Source of the DNA: an uncultured Anaerotruncus sp.
Lineage (GTDB): Bacteria; Bacillota; Clostridia; Oscillospirales; Acutalibacteraceae
Reading direction: 5' to 3'
NCBI GenBank assembly: GCA_900539775.1
Contig: UQDL01000007.1
Coordinates: forward strand, 1-64,000
Length of the DNA stretch: 64,000 nucleotides
A program made the translations under genes and the position numbers. Each line of letters opens with the position of its first letter. Positions within the stretch are counted from its first letter, which is position 1. This document shows, piece by piece, positions 15,516-25,170 of the stretch. The notes beneath the pieces are model-generated. The model saw only the letters and a list, made by a program, of their open reading frames with translations. It was not told the DNA's origin and made no database searches.

Positions 15516-16418
15516 TTATTCAGGTGTAAAGTAGCTTTGCTTGCCGGATTTAAGATTTATATTTCCTCTTATACTTGGGTTTGTTTCATTAAGCTCATCG
15601 CAAACGAGAACTCCCCTTTTTATCTTAATTTCCAAATCCTCACAAGGACCGAGCTCAAAAGTTATGCGGTTGTCAAAAATAATATAATTATTATTAACAT
15701 CTCTGCTGCTGATTGCGGTAACTCCCGTCATACCTGTTGCGTTGATTGCTTCAACAATTTTATTTATGCAATCTGAGGCAGTTTCATCTTCAAACTCTAT
15801 CCTTTTGCCGGGCTCCGCAGTTTTTACAGCAGCATCTTTAATAACGATGCTGTCTGCCGGTTGTTCCGCAGCAGCGGTTTCCAGCACCTTGTAATTGTCA
15901 TCTGCCAAAATAAATGTATTGTTTCCGTTATCGATTGCAAATTCGGCAGTTGCATCAGTTACCGTTATTTTCACCGTTGCAGGAAGCTGTTTTTTAATTT
16001 TAACATTATATATATACGGCAACTGAGTTGTTATTCTGCTTGAAGCATCCTTTGAATCTATCAAAAAAAGGTTTTCGCCGATGTTGATTGAGGATGCATT
16101 CACGATTTGCTCTTGTGAATAAATTCCGCTGCCTGAAACAGTTATGCTTTCTGTTTTAAAAAACACCGTTAATGAAAGAACAGCGCCGACAGCAATAAGC
16201 ACAACAAAAAATATAATGCCGAGGAGTGCCTTGCGCACTTTATTTTTAAGGCGCCGCTTTTTGTTTTGCTTTCGCCTTGTTTGAGTGCGTGTTTGTTTTT
16301 GCACTTCATTGCTGCGATTTGAATAAATCTTAGGCGGCTCTAAATCGTTTTGAACAAACTCTCTCGGCAAATTATTGCCGCCGGGAGATTGCTTTTTAAC
16401 ATTTCTTTTGTTCTTCAT
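15516..16418 (-). CDS. ftsQ: Cell division protein FtsQ/DivIB
   Basis: A 300-residue bitopic divisome protein. A strongly basic cytoplasmic N-terminus (residues 1-67, with RKQNKKRRLKNKVRK) leads into one membrane helix at about 68-90. The extracellular POTRA domain (TESITVSGSGIYSQEQIV...YIYNVKIKKQLPATVKITV) and the beta domain follow. It works with FtsL and FtsB/DivIC to hold the divisome together. The start overlaps the end of murA by 23 bp behind a GAGGAAA site, so the two are coupled. It is the last gene of the mraZ operon; no clear terminator was found before ftsZ. Confidence 0.88.
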   Translation of the reverse strand: MKNKRNVKKQSPGGNNLPREFVQNDLEPPKIYSNRSNEVQKQTRTQTRRKQNKKRRLKNKVRKALLGIIFFVVLIAVGAVLSLTVFFKTESITVSGSGIYSQEQIVNASSINIGENLFLIDSKDASSRITTQLPYIYNVKIKKQLPATVKITVTDATAEFAIDNGNNTFILADDNYKVLETAAAEQPADSIVIKDAAVKTAEPGKRIEFEDETASDCINKIVEAINATGMTGVTAISSRDVNNNYIIFDNRITFELGPCEDLEIKIKRGVLVCDELNETNPSIRGNINLKSGKQSYFTPE

Positions 16419-17670
16419 TTGTTTTCCTCTTAACGGAAGCCCCTATTGCATTTAAATCTTTTTCAATGCTCTGATAGCCCCTGTCTATATGATAAACATT
16501 CCCTATGCAAGAGATGCCGTTTGCTGCAAGAGCAGCAATAACAAGTGCGGCACCTCCTCGCAAATCCGTAGAATATACATTTGCGCCATACAACTCTTTA
16601 ACGCCGTTTACAACAGCCGTTCTGCCCTCTGCGGTAATATCGGCGCCAAATCTTTTCAGCTCGCTGATATGCTTATATCTGCCGTCAAACACACTTTCGT
16701 TAAACACCGAAGTGCCTTTTGCCGTTGACATAGCAGACATAACAACAGATTGGCAATCTGTTGGAAAACCCGGATAAGGCATTGTTTTTATTTGCTTTAC
16801 GGCTTTCAGTCTTTTTGGAGACACAAGCTTTAGGCTGCCGCCCGAAAGATATATTTTACAGCCTGCTTCACCGAAAACGGGAATAATCGGTGTTAAATGA
16901 GAAGCACGAATATCTTTAATTACAAGCTCATCTGCCTGCATTGCGCCGGCGCACATATATGTGGCTGCAACAATTCTGTCCGGAATTACTCGGTGTATGC
17001 AAGGATAAAGCTCCTCAACGCCTTCAATTTCAACAGTGCTTTCACCGGCACCGTAAATTCTTGCACCGCAGGAATTCAAAAAAGCAGCCAAATCGCTGAT
17101 TTCAGGCTCCCTTGCCGCATTTATAATAACGGTTTTGCCCTTAGCACAAGCGGCGGCAATAATAATATTCTCTGTTGCCCCAACACTCGGAAAAGACAAA
17201 AAAACCTTTGCGCCGTGCAGCTTTGAAGCCTTGCAGCATATACAATTGCCGCTTTCGCCGATTTGCGCACCAAGCATTTTAAGCGATGATATATGCAAAT
17301 CTATAGGCCTTATTCCTATATCACAACCACCGGGCGGGCACAGCACTGCTTCGCCGCAACGGGAAAGCAATGAGCCAAGGAATATAATTGATGAGCGCAT
17401 TTCACGCATCAATTTTTCAGGTATACAATTACCGGTAACAGTTGAGGCATCTATAACAAGTGTGTTGTTTTCTTGCTTTACCTTTGCTCCGAGACAGCGT
17501 AAGATTTTTGCCGAGGCATCAACATCCGATAAATTCGGAACATTATGTAGCACCGTTTCGCCTTTAATAAGCAAAGCAGCCGCCATAATAGGCAGCACGG
17601 CATTTTTTGAGCCATGCACAGAAATTTCGCCGCCAAGCTTTTTACCGCCAGTTATTACCAATTTTTCCAT
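16396..17670 (-). CDS. murA: UDP-N-acetylglucosamine 1-carboxyvinyltransferase MurA
   Basis: A 424-residue enzyme transferring enolpyruvate from phosphoenolpyruvate to UDP-GlcNAc, the first committed step of peptidoglycan synthesis. The start is set at ATG 17670 (MEKLVITGGKKLGGEISVHGSKN), just after an AGGTGG site; an upstream in-frame start at 17715 has none. Lys22/Asn23 of the GSKNA motif and the fosfomycin-target cysteine Cys116 (PPGGCDIG) are present, so fosfomycin sensitivity would be expected at this step. The family is about 420 residues long. It lies between murG and ftsQ in the operon; this enzyme is often encoded elsewhere. Confidence 0.96.
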   Translation of the reverse strand: MEKLVITGGKKLGGEISVHGSKNAVLPIMAAALLIKGETVLHNVPNLSDVDASAKILRCLGAKVKQENNTLVIDASTVTGNCIPEKLMREMRSSIIFLGSLLSRCGEAVLCPPGGCDIGIRPIDLHISSLKMLGAQIGESGNCICCKASKLHGAKVFLSFPSVGATENIIIAAACAKGKTVIINAAREPEISDLAAFLNSCGARIYGAGESTVEIEGVEELYPCIHRVIPDRIVAATYMCAGAMQADELVIKDIRASHLTPIIPVFGEAGCKIYLSGGSLKLVSPKRLKAVKQIKTMPYPGFPTDCQSVVMSAMSTAKGTSVFNESVFDGRYKHISELKRFGADITAEGRTAVVNGVKELYGANVYSTDLRGGAALVIAALAANGISCIGNVYHIDRGYQSIEKDLNAIGASVKRKTNEEQKKC

Positions 17671-17729
17671 TAAAGCCACCTGCCTGCATAATCTTTTACA
17701 TACTATGCCAAGCAAACGGCTTTGCTATT

Positions 17730-18851
17730 TTATTTTTTTGCTGCTTTCATTATTATATCCGCAATGATTTTTGCAGAATCTGTAACAGCCATACTCTTTG
17801 CGTTTTTTTCTATTTCTACAAGTTCCTGAGGATTACCGAGCACTTCATCTATAACCGTTTGAAGCCTTTCGGAGGATAATTCTTTTTCTTCTATTATTCT
17901 TGCGGCATTTCTGCGCACAAGCGCCATTGCATTATGATATTGGTGGTTTTCTGCAACATAGGGGCTTGGTATCAAAATTGAAGCCTTGCCCAGAGCTTCG
18001 ATTTCAGACAGTGAAGATGCACCGGCTCTGCCGATTACAAGATCAGCGGCGGCCATGCAAATATCCATGTTATCAATATACTGCCTAACTTCAACCGTGC
18101 CCTTTTTTCCGTTTACAAAGCCGGCTTTTTCAAATTTATCAAGATATTCACCGCCGTTTGTTCCAACGGAATGAATATGGTAATACTTACCGCTTTCGGC
18201 GCTGTTTAAAAGGATTTCAAACATTGCTTCATTTATTGGAGCCGCACCAAGAGAGCCGCCGAATGAAAGCACCAGCGGCTTATCACTGTTTAAACCGAGC
18301 TCTGCACGGGCAAAATCCCTGTTGCTGCGCAGCATTTCGCCTCTTACAGGCAATCCGGTTACGATGGGCTCGTTTTTTGATTCAAGCCTCTCTGCCGCAT
18401 CTGCAACAGTGATCATAACCTTATCTGCTTTTTTTGCAAGAGCTTTATTTGTTATTCCCGGAAAAGCGTTTTGCTCATGAATACAGGTTGGTATTCCGAG
18501 TGCTGCTGCTTTTTCAAGCACGGGGCCTGAAACATATCCGCCGAAGCCCACGCACACATCAGGATTAAAATCCTTGATTATTTTTTTACTTTTGCTTTCA
18601 GATTTAATGAGCTGAACAACAGTTTTAACATTATGCATAATTGCAGATGGAGTTAAAGAGCGCCTGAAGCCGCTTATTTCGATTGTTTTAAAATCAAAGC
18701 CCGCATTGGGCACCAGGCGAGACTCCATATGATCTGCAGTGCCGATAAAAAGAATTTGAGTTTCCGGATAATTTTCTCTTATATATGAAGCAACGGCAAG
18801 AGCGGGATTTATATGGCCTGCCGTGCCTCCGGCTGCAAACAGAATTTTCAT
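17730..18851 (-). CDS. murG: UDP-GlcNAc:lipid I transferase MurG
   Basis: A 373-residue peripheral membrane glycosyltransferase (GT28) that adds GlcNAc to lipid I to form lipid II. The N-terminal Rossmann domain starts KILFAAGGTAGHINPALA with the GGTAGH loop and GFGGYVSGP. The C-terminal domain carries SFGGSLGA and the UDP-GlcNAc site (DLVIGRAGASSLSEIEALGKASILIPSP). The start is placed at ATG 18851 because of the adjacent GGAGG site; the ORF opens nine codons earlier without one. It lies between ftsW and murA. Confidence 0.96.
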   Translation of the reverse strand: MKILFAAGGTAGHINPALAVASYIRENYPETQILFIGTADHMESRLVPNAGFDFKTIEISGFRRSLTPSAIMHNVKTVVQLIKSESKSKKIIKDFNPDVCVGFGGYVSGPVLEKAAALGIPTCIHEQNAFPGITNKALAKKADKVMITVADAAERLESKNEPIVTGLPVRGEMLRSNRDFARAELGLNSDKPLVLSFGGSLGAAPINEAMFEILLNSAESGKYYHIHSVGTNGGEYLDKFEKAGFVNGKKGTVEVRQYIDNMDICMAAADLVIGRAGASSLSEIEALGKASILIPSPYVAENHQYHNAMALVRRNAARIIEEKELSSERLQTVIDEVLGNPQELVEIEKNAKSMAVTDSAKIIADIIMKAAKK

Positions 18852-18938
18852 AATTTCCTCCGATACACGGCAAGGCAAAATTTATATGTTTTACCTTTGC
18901 TGTGTTGATATATTTAATCAAGAGCAGACAATGTTGAT

Positions 18939-20270
18939 TTAAACATCCTCGGTGTCTGCTTTTCTGAGATTTGCTTTTCTGGATATTGCAAGCACAACTC
19001 CGATTTCAAACAGCTGCATAACAAGCGCCGTGCCGCCATAACTGAAAAACGGAAGCGCAATACCGGTGTTTGGAATTGAATCTGTGATAACAAGCACATT
19101 AAGCGCCACCTGAACTCCAAGCTGAGTCATGATGCCGATAACAGTGAGCGATGCAAAACTGTCCTTAATCTTAGTGGCAATATAAAAGCCCCTGATTACA
19201 AGTGCGGCAAAAAGCAAAAGAATTGCCATTGCACCCACAAAACCAAGCTCCTCACAAACAATTGAGAAAATAAAATCGTTTTGCGGCTGAGAAACATAAA
19301 GATATTTTTGCTTTGAATTACCGAGTCCCCTGCCGAACAAGCCGCCGGAGCCTATGGCATAAAGAGAGTTATTCGTTTGCCAACGGGCGCCTCGTGGCTG
19401 ATAATCTTTATCTGTGAAAGCGATAAGCTTTCTTTGAACATAGTTTGGCAGAATTTCCGGAAACACAAGCACAACAACAACTGCTGCCACAACAAGAGCC
19501 AAGCCAACGGCAAAGATTTTCTTATTAGAACCGCCGGCAAACATAAGAGTAAGGCCGATAACGCCAACAATAATCGCACCCGACATATGATTTTCCGCAA
19601 AAATCAAAAGGCAATAAACGGCAACTATGGCACCGGGATAAAGAATTCCGTATTTCATGGTGCCCATCCACTTATGATAAGTGCTTATATACGATGCCAA
19701 CACAATTGTCAGCGTAAATTTAGCCACATCAGACGGTTGAAACTGAAACAAGCCGGGAATCTGAATATATCTTTTGAAATTCTCTCCCTCATCAGTGGCA
19801 ACATTTGTGTGATAAAAAAGCACAAGCACAAGCAAGAAAAGAGTTAAAATGAGCCAGAACTTAGCCGTGCCCTGAAAAATCTTATAATTTAATTTCGAAA
19901 CAAACAGCATTGCCGCAATACCCACAACGGCAAAAATAAGCTGCTTTAGGAAAAACTTATAAGAATTATCATATTTAAAATAAGAGTAAGGATATGACGC
20001 CGAAAACAGCATAACAAGCCCTATAGACAAAATAACAACGGTGAGCGCAAAAAGCGGAATATCCATGCCGCCCCTTGTAAAAATATCAGTGTTATTAAGC
20101 CTTTTAAAGCCTCTTTGAGGGCGCAAAACCGTTGCCTCGCCTTGAGCCGATCCGGTTTGCTGCGTTCTTTTAATTCTTTTTCTTTGAGCCGAAGTGCGTT
20201 TATTTTTTTCCGGCAGTTGAGAATCGCCGTTATTTCTGTAATGCACGGGAGGGGTAAGTTTATCCGGCAT
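18939..20270 (-). CDS. ftsW: FtsW/SpoVE-type lipid II polymerase (SEDS family)
   Basis: A SEDS peptidoglycan glycosyltransferase of about 443 residues with ten membrane helices. Family landmarks are LMLFSASYPYSY near the first helix, QPSDVAKFTL, AENHMSGAI, and the long extracellular loop with GGLFGRGLGNSKQKYLYVSQPQNDFIFSIVCEELG, then NTGIALPFFSYGGTALV. The start is taken at ATG 20270 (MPDKLTPPV) after an AAGGAAG site; the frame also opens at TTG 20291. It carries an unusual 70-residue hydrophilic basic N-terminus before the first helix. It follows mraY and would work with the PASTA transpeptidase upstream. Confidence 0.93.
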   Translation of the reverse strand: MPDKLTPPVHYRNNGDSQLPEKNKRTSAQRKRIKRTQQTGSAQGEATVLRPQRGFKRLNNTDIFTRGGMDIPLFALTVVILSIGLVMLFSASYPYSYFKYDNSYKFFLKQLIFAVVGIAAMLFVSKLNYKIFQGTAKFWLILTLFLLVLVLFYHTNVATDEGENFKRYIQIPGLFQFQPSDVAKFTLTIVLASYISTYHKWMGTMKYGILYPGAIVAVYCLLIFAENHMSGAIIVGVIGLTLMFAGGSNKKIFAVGLALVVAAVVVVLVFPEILPNYVQRKLIAFTDKDYQPRGARWQTNNSLYAIGSGGLFGRGLGNSKQKYLYVSQPQNDFIFSIVCEELGFVGAMAILLLFAALVIRGFYIATKIKDSFASLTVIGIMTQLGVQVALNVLVITDSIPNTGIALPFFSYGGTALVMQLFEIGVVLAISRKANLRKADTEDV

Positions 20271-20294
20271 CAAGCTCTTCCTTTCTAACAAAAT

Positions 20295-21347
20295 TTATTT
20301 TACTGCATTGCCGAAACCGACAATCAGCAGCGCTGCAAGGCAACCTATTGCATTAACCAAAGAAAACACACGGCAGATTTTTTTCTCTTTCCAACCGCAC
20401 ATTTCAAAATGGTGGTGAATGGGTGCCATTTTAAATATTCTTTTTCCGTGAGTGATTTTGAAATAGCCGATTTGAATTATATCGCTCATGGTTTCACAAA
20501 CGAAAACAATGCATATAGGCAGCAACAAAATCGGGCATTTAATTACAAATCCGAGGCCCGCAACAACTCCGCCTATAAAGAGCGAACCCGTGTCGCCCAT
20601 AAAAACTTTTGCGGGATTATGATTCCAACACAGAAAGCCGCACATACCGCCAAGCAATGCAGCGGCAAGAATTCCTAAGCCTGCGAAAGATAAAATATAA
20701 GACATTGCAATAAACGAAACTGCAATAACGGCTGTTACAGATGAACAAAGCCCGTCTATACCATCGGTAAGGTTTGCCGAATTTACACAGCCGTAAACAA
20801 TCACAACGGAAAGAGCCCAAAAAATAATACCGGTGAAAAAGTTTTTTGAAAAATCAACGCTGCCGATAAAAGGAAAATACCAAACAGTATTTTTTGATAT
20901 CCACAAAGTGGCAACATATCCGATTATCATAACAAGCTGGCCTAAGGTTTTTTGCGAAGGTGTAAGCCCCTCGTTTCTTTTCATTTTGATTTTAATGTAA
21001 TCATCAGTAAAACCAACCAACCCGCAACCGATTCCGAGCATAACGCTTGAAATAATAAGCGCATTTTCCCTGCCGACGAAAATTGCCGAATAATCAGTTT
21101 CCAAATTACCGCCGAGGCCTGCAAACAGAGCTGCCGAAACGGCAAATGCAATTATTATGCCGATTATAAACATCAGGCCGCCCATATTCGGCGTGCCCTG
21201 CTTTTTCTTATGCCAAGCCGGGCCGATATTCAAAATCGTTTGCCCGAATTTAAGCTTATGCAGCCATGGTATAATCACAAAGCCGAGTCCGCCCGTTATC
21301 GCAAACGCAAGCACGGCGCTTACGGCAACAGCAGCAGTTGCGCTCAT
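20295..21347 (-). CDS. mraY: Phospho-N-acetylmuramoyl-pentapeptide-transferase MraY
   Basis: A 350-residue, ten-helix membrane enzyme joining UDP-MurNAc-pentapeptide to undecaprenyl phosphate, giving lipid I. Signatures visible are the nucleotide-binding and catalytic regions TPNMGGLMF, GFTDDYIK (the DD pair), NLTDGIDGL, FMGDTGSLFIGG and APIHHHFE. The start is chosen at ATG 21347 (MSATAAVAV) behind AAGGTGGG; a GTG at 21359 lies inside that binding site. It directly follows murE; the usual murF and murD neighbours are missing. Confidence 0.96.
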   Translation of the reverse strand: MSATAAVAVSAVLAFAITGGLGFVIIPWLHKLKFGQTILNIGPAWHKKKQGTPNMGGLMFIIGIIIAFAVSAALFAGLGGNLETDYSAIFVGRENALIISSVMLGIGCGLVGFTDDYIKIKMKRNEGLTPSQKTLGQLVMIIGYVATLWISKNTVWYFPFIGSVDFSKNFFTGIIFWALSVVIVYGCVNSANLTDGIDGLCSSVTAVIAVSFIAMSYILSFAGLGILAAALLGGMCGFLCWNHNPAKVFMGDTGSLFIGGVVAGLGFVIKCPILLLPICIVFVCETMSDIIQIGYFKITHGKRIFKMAPIHHHFEMCGWKEKKICRVFSLVNAIGCLAALLIVGFGNAVK

Positions 21348-21376
21348 TAAAATTCCCACCTTTTATTATTAACGGT

Positions 21377-22813
21377 TTATTTATCCGAATTCTTTAAAAT
21401 ATCGGCAACAACTTCACGCTCATCGAAATGAATTGTGCCCGTTGGCAAAATCTGATATGTTTCATGCCCTTTGCCGGCAAGAAGAATAATATCATCCTTT
21501 TTTGCGTTTTCCATTGCCCATTTAATGGCTTCTTTTCTGTTTTCAACAACTTTATAAGGGGTTGAAACACCCTTCATTCCCTCAAGAATGTCATTTATAA
21601 TTGCCGCCGGATTTTCAGAGCGGGGATTATCAGATGTTACAACGCAAAAATCTGAAAGCTCTGCAGCAATTTTTCCCATTTTGGGGCGTTTGGTTTTATC
21701 TCTGTCACCGCCGCAGCCGAAAACCGTTACCACCCTGCCCTTTGCTATTTCACGAAGTGAGGTAATAATATTTTCAAGGCCGTCCGGAGAATGAGCATAG
21801 TCTATAATAACGGTGTAATCGGTATTTGTCGGCACAACCTCTATTCTGCCCTTAACGCCCTTTGATTTTTCAATGGCACCGAGCACCTCTTCAAACTGAA
21901 TACCCAAGGTAAGAGCGATGCTTGCCGCACAAAGCGAATTATAAACTGAAAATCTGCCGGGGATAGGGCAATTAACTCTGCCTATTTTATCGCTTACAAG
22001 CTCGTATTCAATACCGGTTGCTTTGAATTTAACATTTTTAGCAACATAATCTGCATCATTGCAGCTTTCCGCATAGGTAACAACCTTGCACGGTAAGCCC
22101 TCAACGATTTTAAGGCCGTATTTATCATCCTTGTTTGTAACAGCTGTTTTGCATTGCTCAAACAACATTCTTTTTGCATTAAAATAGTTTTCCCAAGTTT
22201 TATGATAATCAAGATGATCCTGAGTTAAATTTGAAAATGCCGCTATTTCAAAAACAAGCCCGTTTACTCTGCCTTGTGCAAGAGCCTGTGATGAAACTTC
22301 CATAACGCAATATTCACACCCTGCTTTAACCATAAGCGAAAAAAGCTTTTGCAGTTCATGAGAATCCGGGGTTGTATATTTGGCAGGATAAACCTCTTCA
22401 CAAACCATATTTTGAACAGTGCCTATAAGGCCAACCTTTTTGCCTGCATTTTCAAGAATTTGCTTAACAAGAAATGTGGTGGTTGTTTTGCCGTTTGTGC
22501 CGGTTACGCCGATAAGCTTAAGTTTCTCTGCGGGATTTTCAAAAAAGTTTGCGCAAAGTTTTGAATAAACATCCCTTGTGTTTGAAACAATGATTTGATT
22601 TTCAATGCCGAGATCATGCTCAACCACAACTGCTACGGCACCGTTTTTTATCATATCTGCCGCAACGGCATGGCCGTCAAACGTGTTGCCCTTTATGCAA
22701 ACAAAGAGTGAGCCGGGCTTAACAAGCCTTGAATCCTGAGTAACATCGCAAACTTCAACATCTGCAATCACGGATTTTGTGCTTATTCCGTTTAATACTT
22801 TTGATAATTTCAT
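21377..22813 (-). CDS. murE: UDP-MurNAc-L-Ala-D-Glu:meso-DAP ligase MurE
   Basis: A 478-residue ATP-dependent ligase adding the third stem-peptide residue. Three Mur-ligase domains are visible. The N-terminal domain binds UDP-MurNAc; the central ATPase carries GTNGKTTTT and the YAHSPDGL segment; the C-terminal domain carries the amino-acid selectivity motif DNPR (TSDNPRSENP), which marks meso-diaminopimelate rather than lysine. HLDYHKTWENYFNAKRMLF holds the carbamylated lysine region. It sits between spoVD and mraY with short gaps. This predicts DAP-type peptidoglycan in the organism. Confidence 0.96.
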   Translation of the reverse strand: MKLSKVLNGISTKSVIADVEVCDVTQDSRLVKPGSLFVCIKGNTFDGHAVAADMIKNGAVAVVVEHDLGIENQIIVSNTRDVYSKLCANFFENPAEKLKLIGVTGTNGKTTTTFLVKQILENAGKKVGLIGTVQNMVCEEVYPAKYTTPDSHELQKLFSLMVKAGCEYCVMEVSSQALAQGRVNGLVFEIAAFSNLTQDHLDYHKTWENYFNAKRMLFEQCKTAVTNKDDKYGLKIVEGLPCKVVTYAESCNDADYVAKNVKFKATGIEYELVSDKIGRVNCPIPGRFSVYNSLCAASIALTLGIQFEEVLGAIEKSKGVKGRIEVVPTNTDYTVIIDYAHSPDGLENIITSLREIAKGRVVTVFGCGGDRDKTKRPKMGKIAAELSDFCVVTSDNPRSENPAAIINDILEGMKGVSTPYKVVENRKEAIKWAMENAKKDDIILLAGKGHETYQILPTGTIHFDEREVVADILKNSDK

Positions 22814-22840
22814 TACTGTTCCCCCAATATGTTAAAGCGG

Positions 22841-25054
22841 TTAATCAAGAACTGCTTTTGTTGATTTAAAGCTTACTATAACAACCGTGCCTGCATCAAC
22901 CTGTTTGCCCTGTTCCTCGCTTTGTTTATAAGCAACAACGAGCGCATCGGATGAAGCATTGCCCGATATTTCAATATTAAGGCCGCTGTTTGCCGCAAGG
23001 CTGTTTGCCTGCGCCACCGTGAGCCCTGTGAAATCCGGAACGGTTACCGTTTCCTTTTCGGAGCCGGATGTATAAAGCACCATCCGCCCGCCCGTAGGAA
23101 CCGTATTACCTGCCGCCGGAGACTGATTTGTGACTTTATCACCGCTGCCGACAATTTTGCATTCAAGCCCTGCTGCTTTGATTGCCGCTTCTGCATCTGA
23201 TACAGACTTGGCAATAACATTTGGCGCTTTAACAGAAAGAGATTTTTTTTCTTCCTCTGTGTAAGTTGGCTCTATACCCAGCACTGCCATGCTTTCTTTA
23301 ATAACCGTTGCGGCAACGGGTGCGCATATTGCGCCGCCGCCGAGATCGACATTCGGCTCATCGCAAATGATAATCATTGCAATTTCAGGATCGTCTGCTG
23401 GCGCTATTGCCGCAAACGAAACGATATACTTGTTTTTTTCTCCCTCTTTGGATTCACCAAGCTTTGTTGATGTGCCCGTTTTTCCTCCAACCTTATAGCC
23501 GGCAACATAGGCATTTTTACCTGTTCCGTTATCAACAACAGACTGCATCATTTCACACACTTGCTTTGATGTTTCCTCGCTTATAACACGGCGCACAACG
23601 GTAGGCTCGGTTTTGGAAACCGTGTTTCCGTCCTGATCCTTCATTTCAGACACAACATACGGCTTAACAAGCTTGCCTCCGTTTGCAATTGCACAAAGCC
23701 CCGTGCACACTTGAATGGGCGTTAAGCTGTTTGTTTGGCCAAAAGAAGCCGAGGAAAGCTCTACTATTCCGTATTTCTTTTCTTCATAATATTGCGGATC
23801 TGCTTCACCGGGAAGATCAATTCCTGTTTTTTTGGTAAAACCGAAGCCGTCAAAATACTTGAAATAATTATGCACACCAAGCCTTTGCCCAAGTGTTATA
23901 AAGAAGGGGTTGCACGAATTTTCAAGCCCCTGAGTTAAGGTTTGAGTTCCGTGACCCGAATGATTATGGCAATTCATTTTGTACTTATCAACATTGATAT
24001 AGCCGGTGCAGGTATATTTGGTATCCGGAGTTGCGACTCCCTCTTCAAGCACGGCAGATGCCATAAATGTTTTGAAAACAGAGCCGGGAACATATGTGTC
24101 CGACACAGTAAAGTTTCGCCACTGGCGCATAACATATTCGCTTTGTTTTTCTTTCTTTTCCGTTTCGTCCGTTATCTTATCAAGCTCATCTGCATATTTT
24201 TGATAGGTCAGCTTAAACGGCTCGTTGCAATCATAATCCGGAAGTGAAGCCATTGCAAGCACCGCACCCGTTTTGCAATTCATAACAACTCCGTAGCAGC
24301 CCTTTGCCGAATATTCATCAAGCGTTCTTTTTAGTTCTTTTTCAAGATAATACTGAATTGTGGTGTTTATTGTTAAAGTAAGAGAATAGCCATCCTGCGG
24401 ATCAACGGTTGTTTCATAATCGTTTGAAATGGAATTTGATTTAGCATCCTTGGCAGTAATCAATCTTCCGTTTGTGCCGGTAAGCTGCTCATTGTAATAA
24501 GACTCAATACCGTTTCGCCCCGAATCCTCGCCCATAAAGCCGATAACGGAAGAAGCAAGCGAGCCGTAAGGATAATATCTTTCTGTTGACTCTTGAAATC
24601 CTATAACCTTTGCAAGCTTATTTTCGGAAACAAATTCAGCAATTTTTTCTTTTACTCTGTTTTCTACATTTTTTTCAACAACTTTATATTGACTTGCCGC
24701 ATTCGCTTTTTCAAGGAGATCTGCTTTCTTTTCTTCGTCATATTCAAAAACGGAGGCAAGATAATCCACAACCTTTGTGCGTGTCGTTTCCTGCTTTATG
24801 TTTGAAGGATCCAAATAAACCGTCCACACGGTTGCGGACTGTGCAAGCACATTGCCCTCACTGTCATAAATAGTGCCACGCTTTGCAGGAATTTCCGTGT
24901 CTGAAAGCTGCTGGCTTTCTGCTTTGTTTTTATAATCCTCGCCCTTAATGAGCTGAATATAAAAAAGGCGACCCGCATCTGCCGTAAAAAGAAAAGCCAA
25001 TATGAGACCGATTATCATTATTCTGCCCACAAAGCCTTTTTTAAATATCGACAT
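22841..25054 (-). CDS. SpoVD/FtsI-type penicillin-binding transpeptidase with two PASTA domains
   Basis: A 737-residue class B PBP with one N-terminal membrane helix (12-30), a dimerisation domain opening with RLFYIQL and RGTIYDSEG, then the transpeptidase. Active-site motifs: S325-V-F-K328, S380-C-N382 and K525-T-G-T528. Two C-terminal PASTA repeats follow (about 615-672 and 678-735; VTVPDFTGLTVAQANSLA). It cross-links septal peptidoglycan with FtsW. PASTA domains in this position are typical of Firmicutes PBPs; whether the main role is vegetative division or a spore cortex (SpoVD) function cannot be decided, though its place in the operon favours division. Confidence 0.93.
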   Translation of the reverse strand: MSIFKKGFVGRIMIIGLILAFLFTADAGRLFYIQLIKGEDYKNKAESQQLSDTEIPAKRGTIYDSEGNVLAQSATVWTVYLDPSNIKQETTRTKVVDYLASVFEYDEEKKADLLEKANAASQYKVVEKNVENRVKEKIAEFVSENKLAKVIGFQESTERYYPYGSLASSVIGFMGEDSGRNGIESYYNEQLTGTNGRLITAKDAKSNSISNDYETTVDPQDGYSLTLTINTTIQYYLEKELKRTLDEYSAKGCYGVVMNCKTGAVLAMASLPDYDCNEPFKLTYQKYADELDKITDETEKKEKQSEYVMRQWRNFTVSDTYVPGSVFKTFMASAVLEEGVATPDTKYTCTGYINVDKYKMNCHNHSGHGTQTLTQGLENSCNPFFITLGQRLGVHNYFKYFDGFGFTKKTGIDLPGEADPQYYEEKKYGIVELSSASFGQTNSLTPIQVCTGLCAIANGGKLVKPYVVSEMKDQDGNTVSKTEPTVVRRVISEETSKQVCEMMQSVVDNGTGKNAYVAGYKVGGKTGTSTKLGESKEGEKNKYIVSFAAIAPADDPEIAMIIICDEPNVDLGGGAICAPVAATVIKESMAVLGIEPTYTEEEKKSLSVKAPNVIAKSVSDAEAAIKAAGLECKIVGSGDKVTNQSPAAGNTVPTGGRMVLYTSGSEKETVTVPDFTGLTVAQANSLAANSGLNIEISGNASSDALVVAYKQSEEQGKQVDAGTVVIVSFKSTKAVLD

Positions 25055-25170
25055 TTCGTTTCGCCCCTTTATTATTTCTAATATATAAAATCTTATAAGA
25101 TTTTATTAAATATTTTATGAGAGCCGGATAAACCGACTCTCAATATAATACTTATTTTCTTGATACAATA

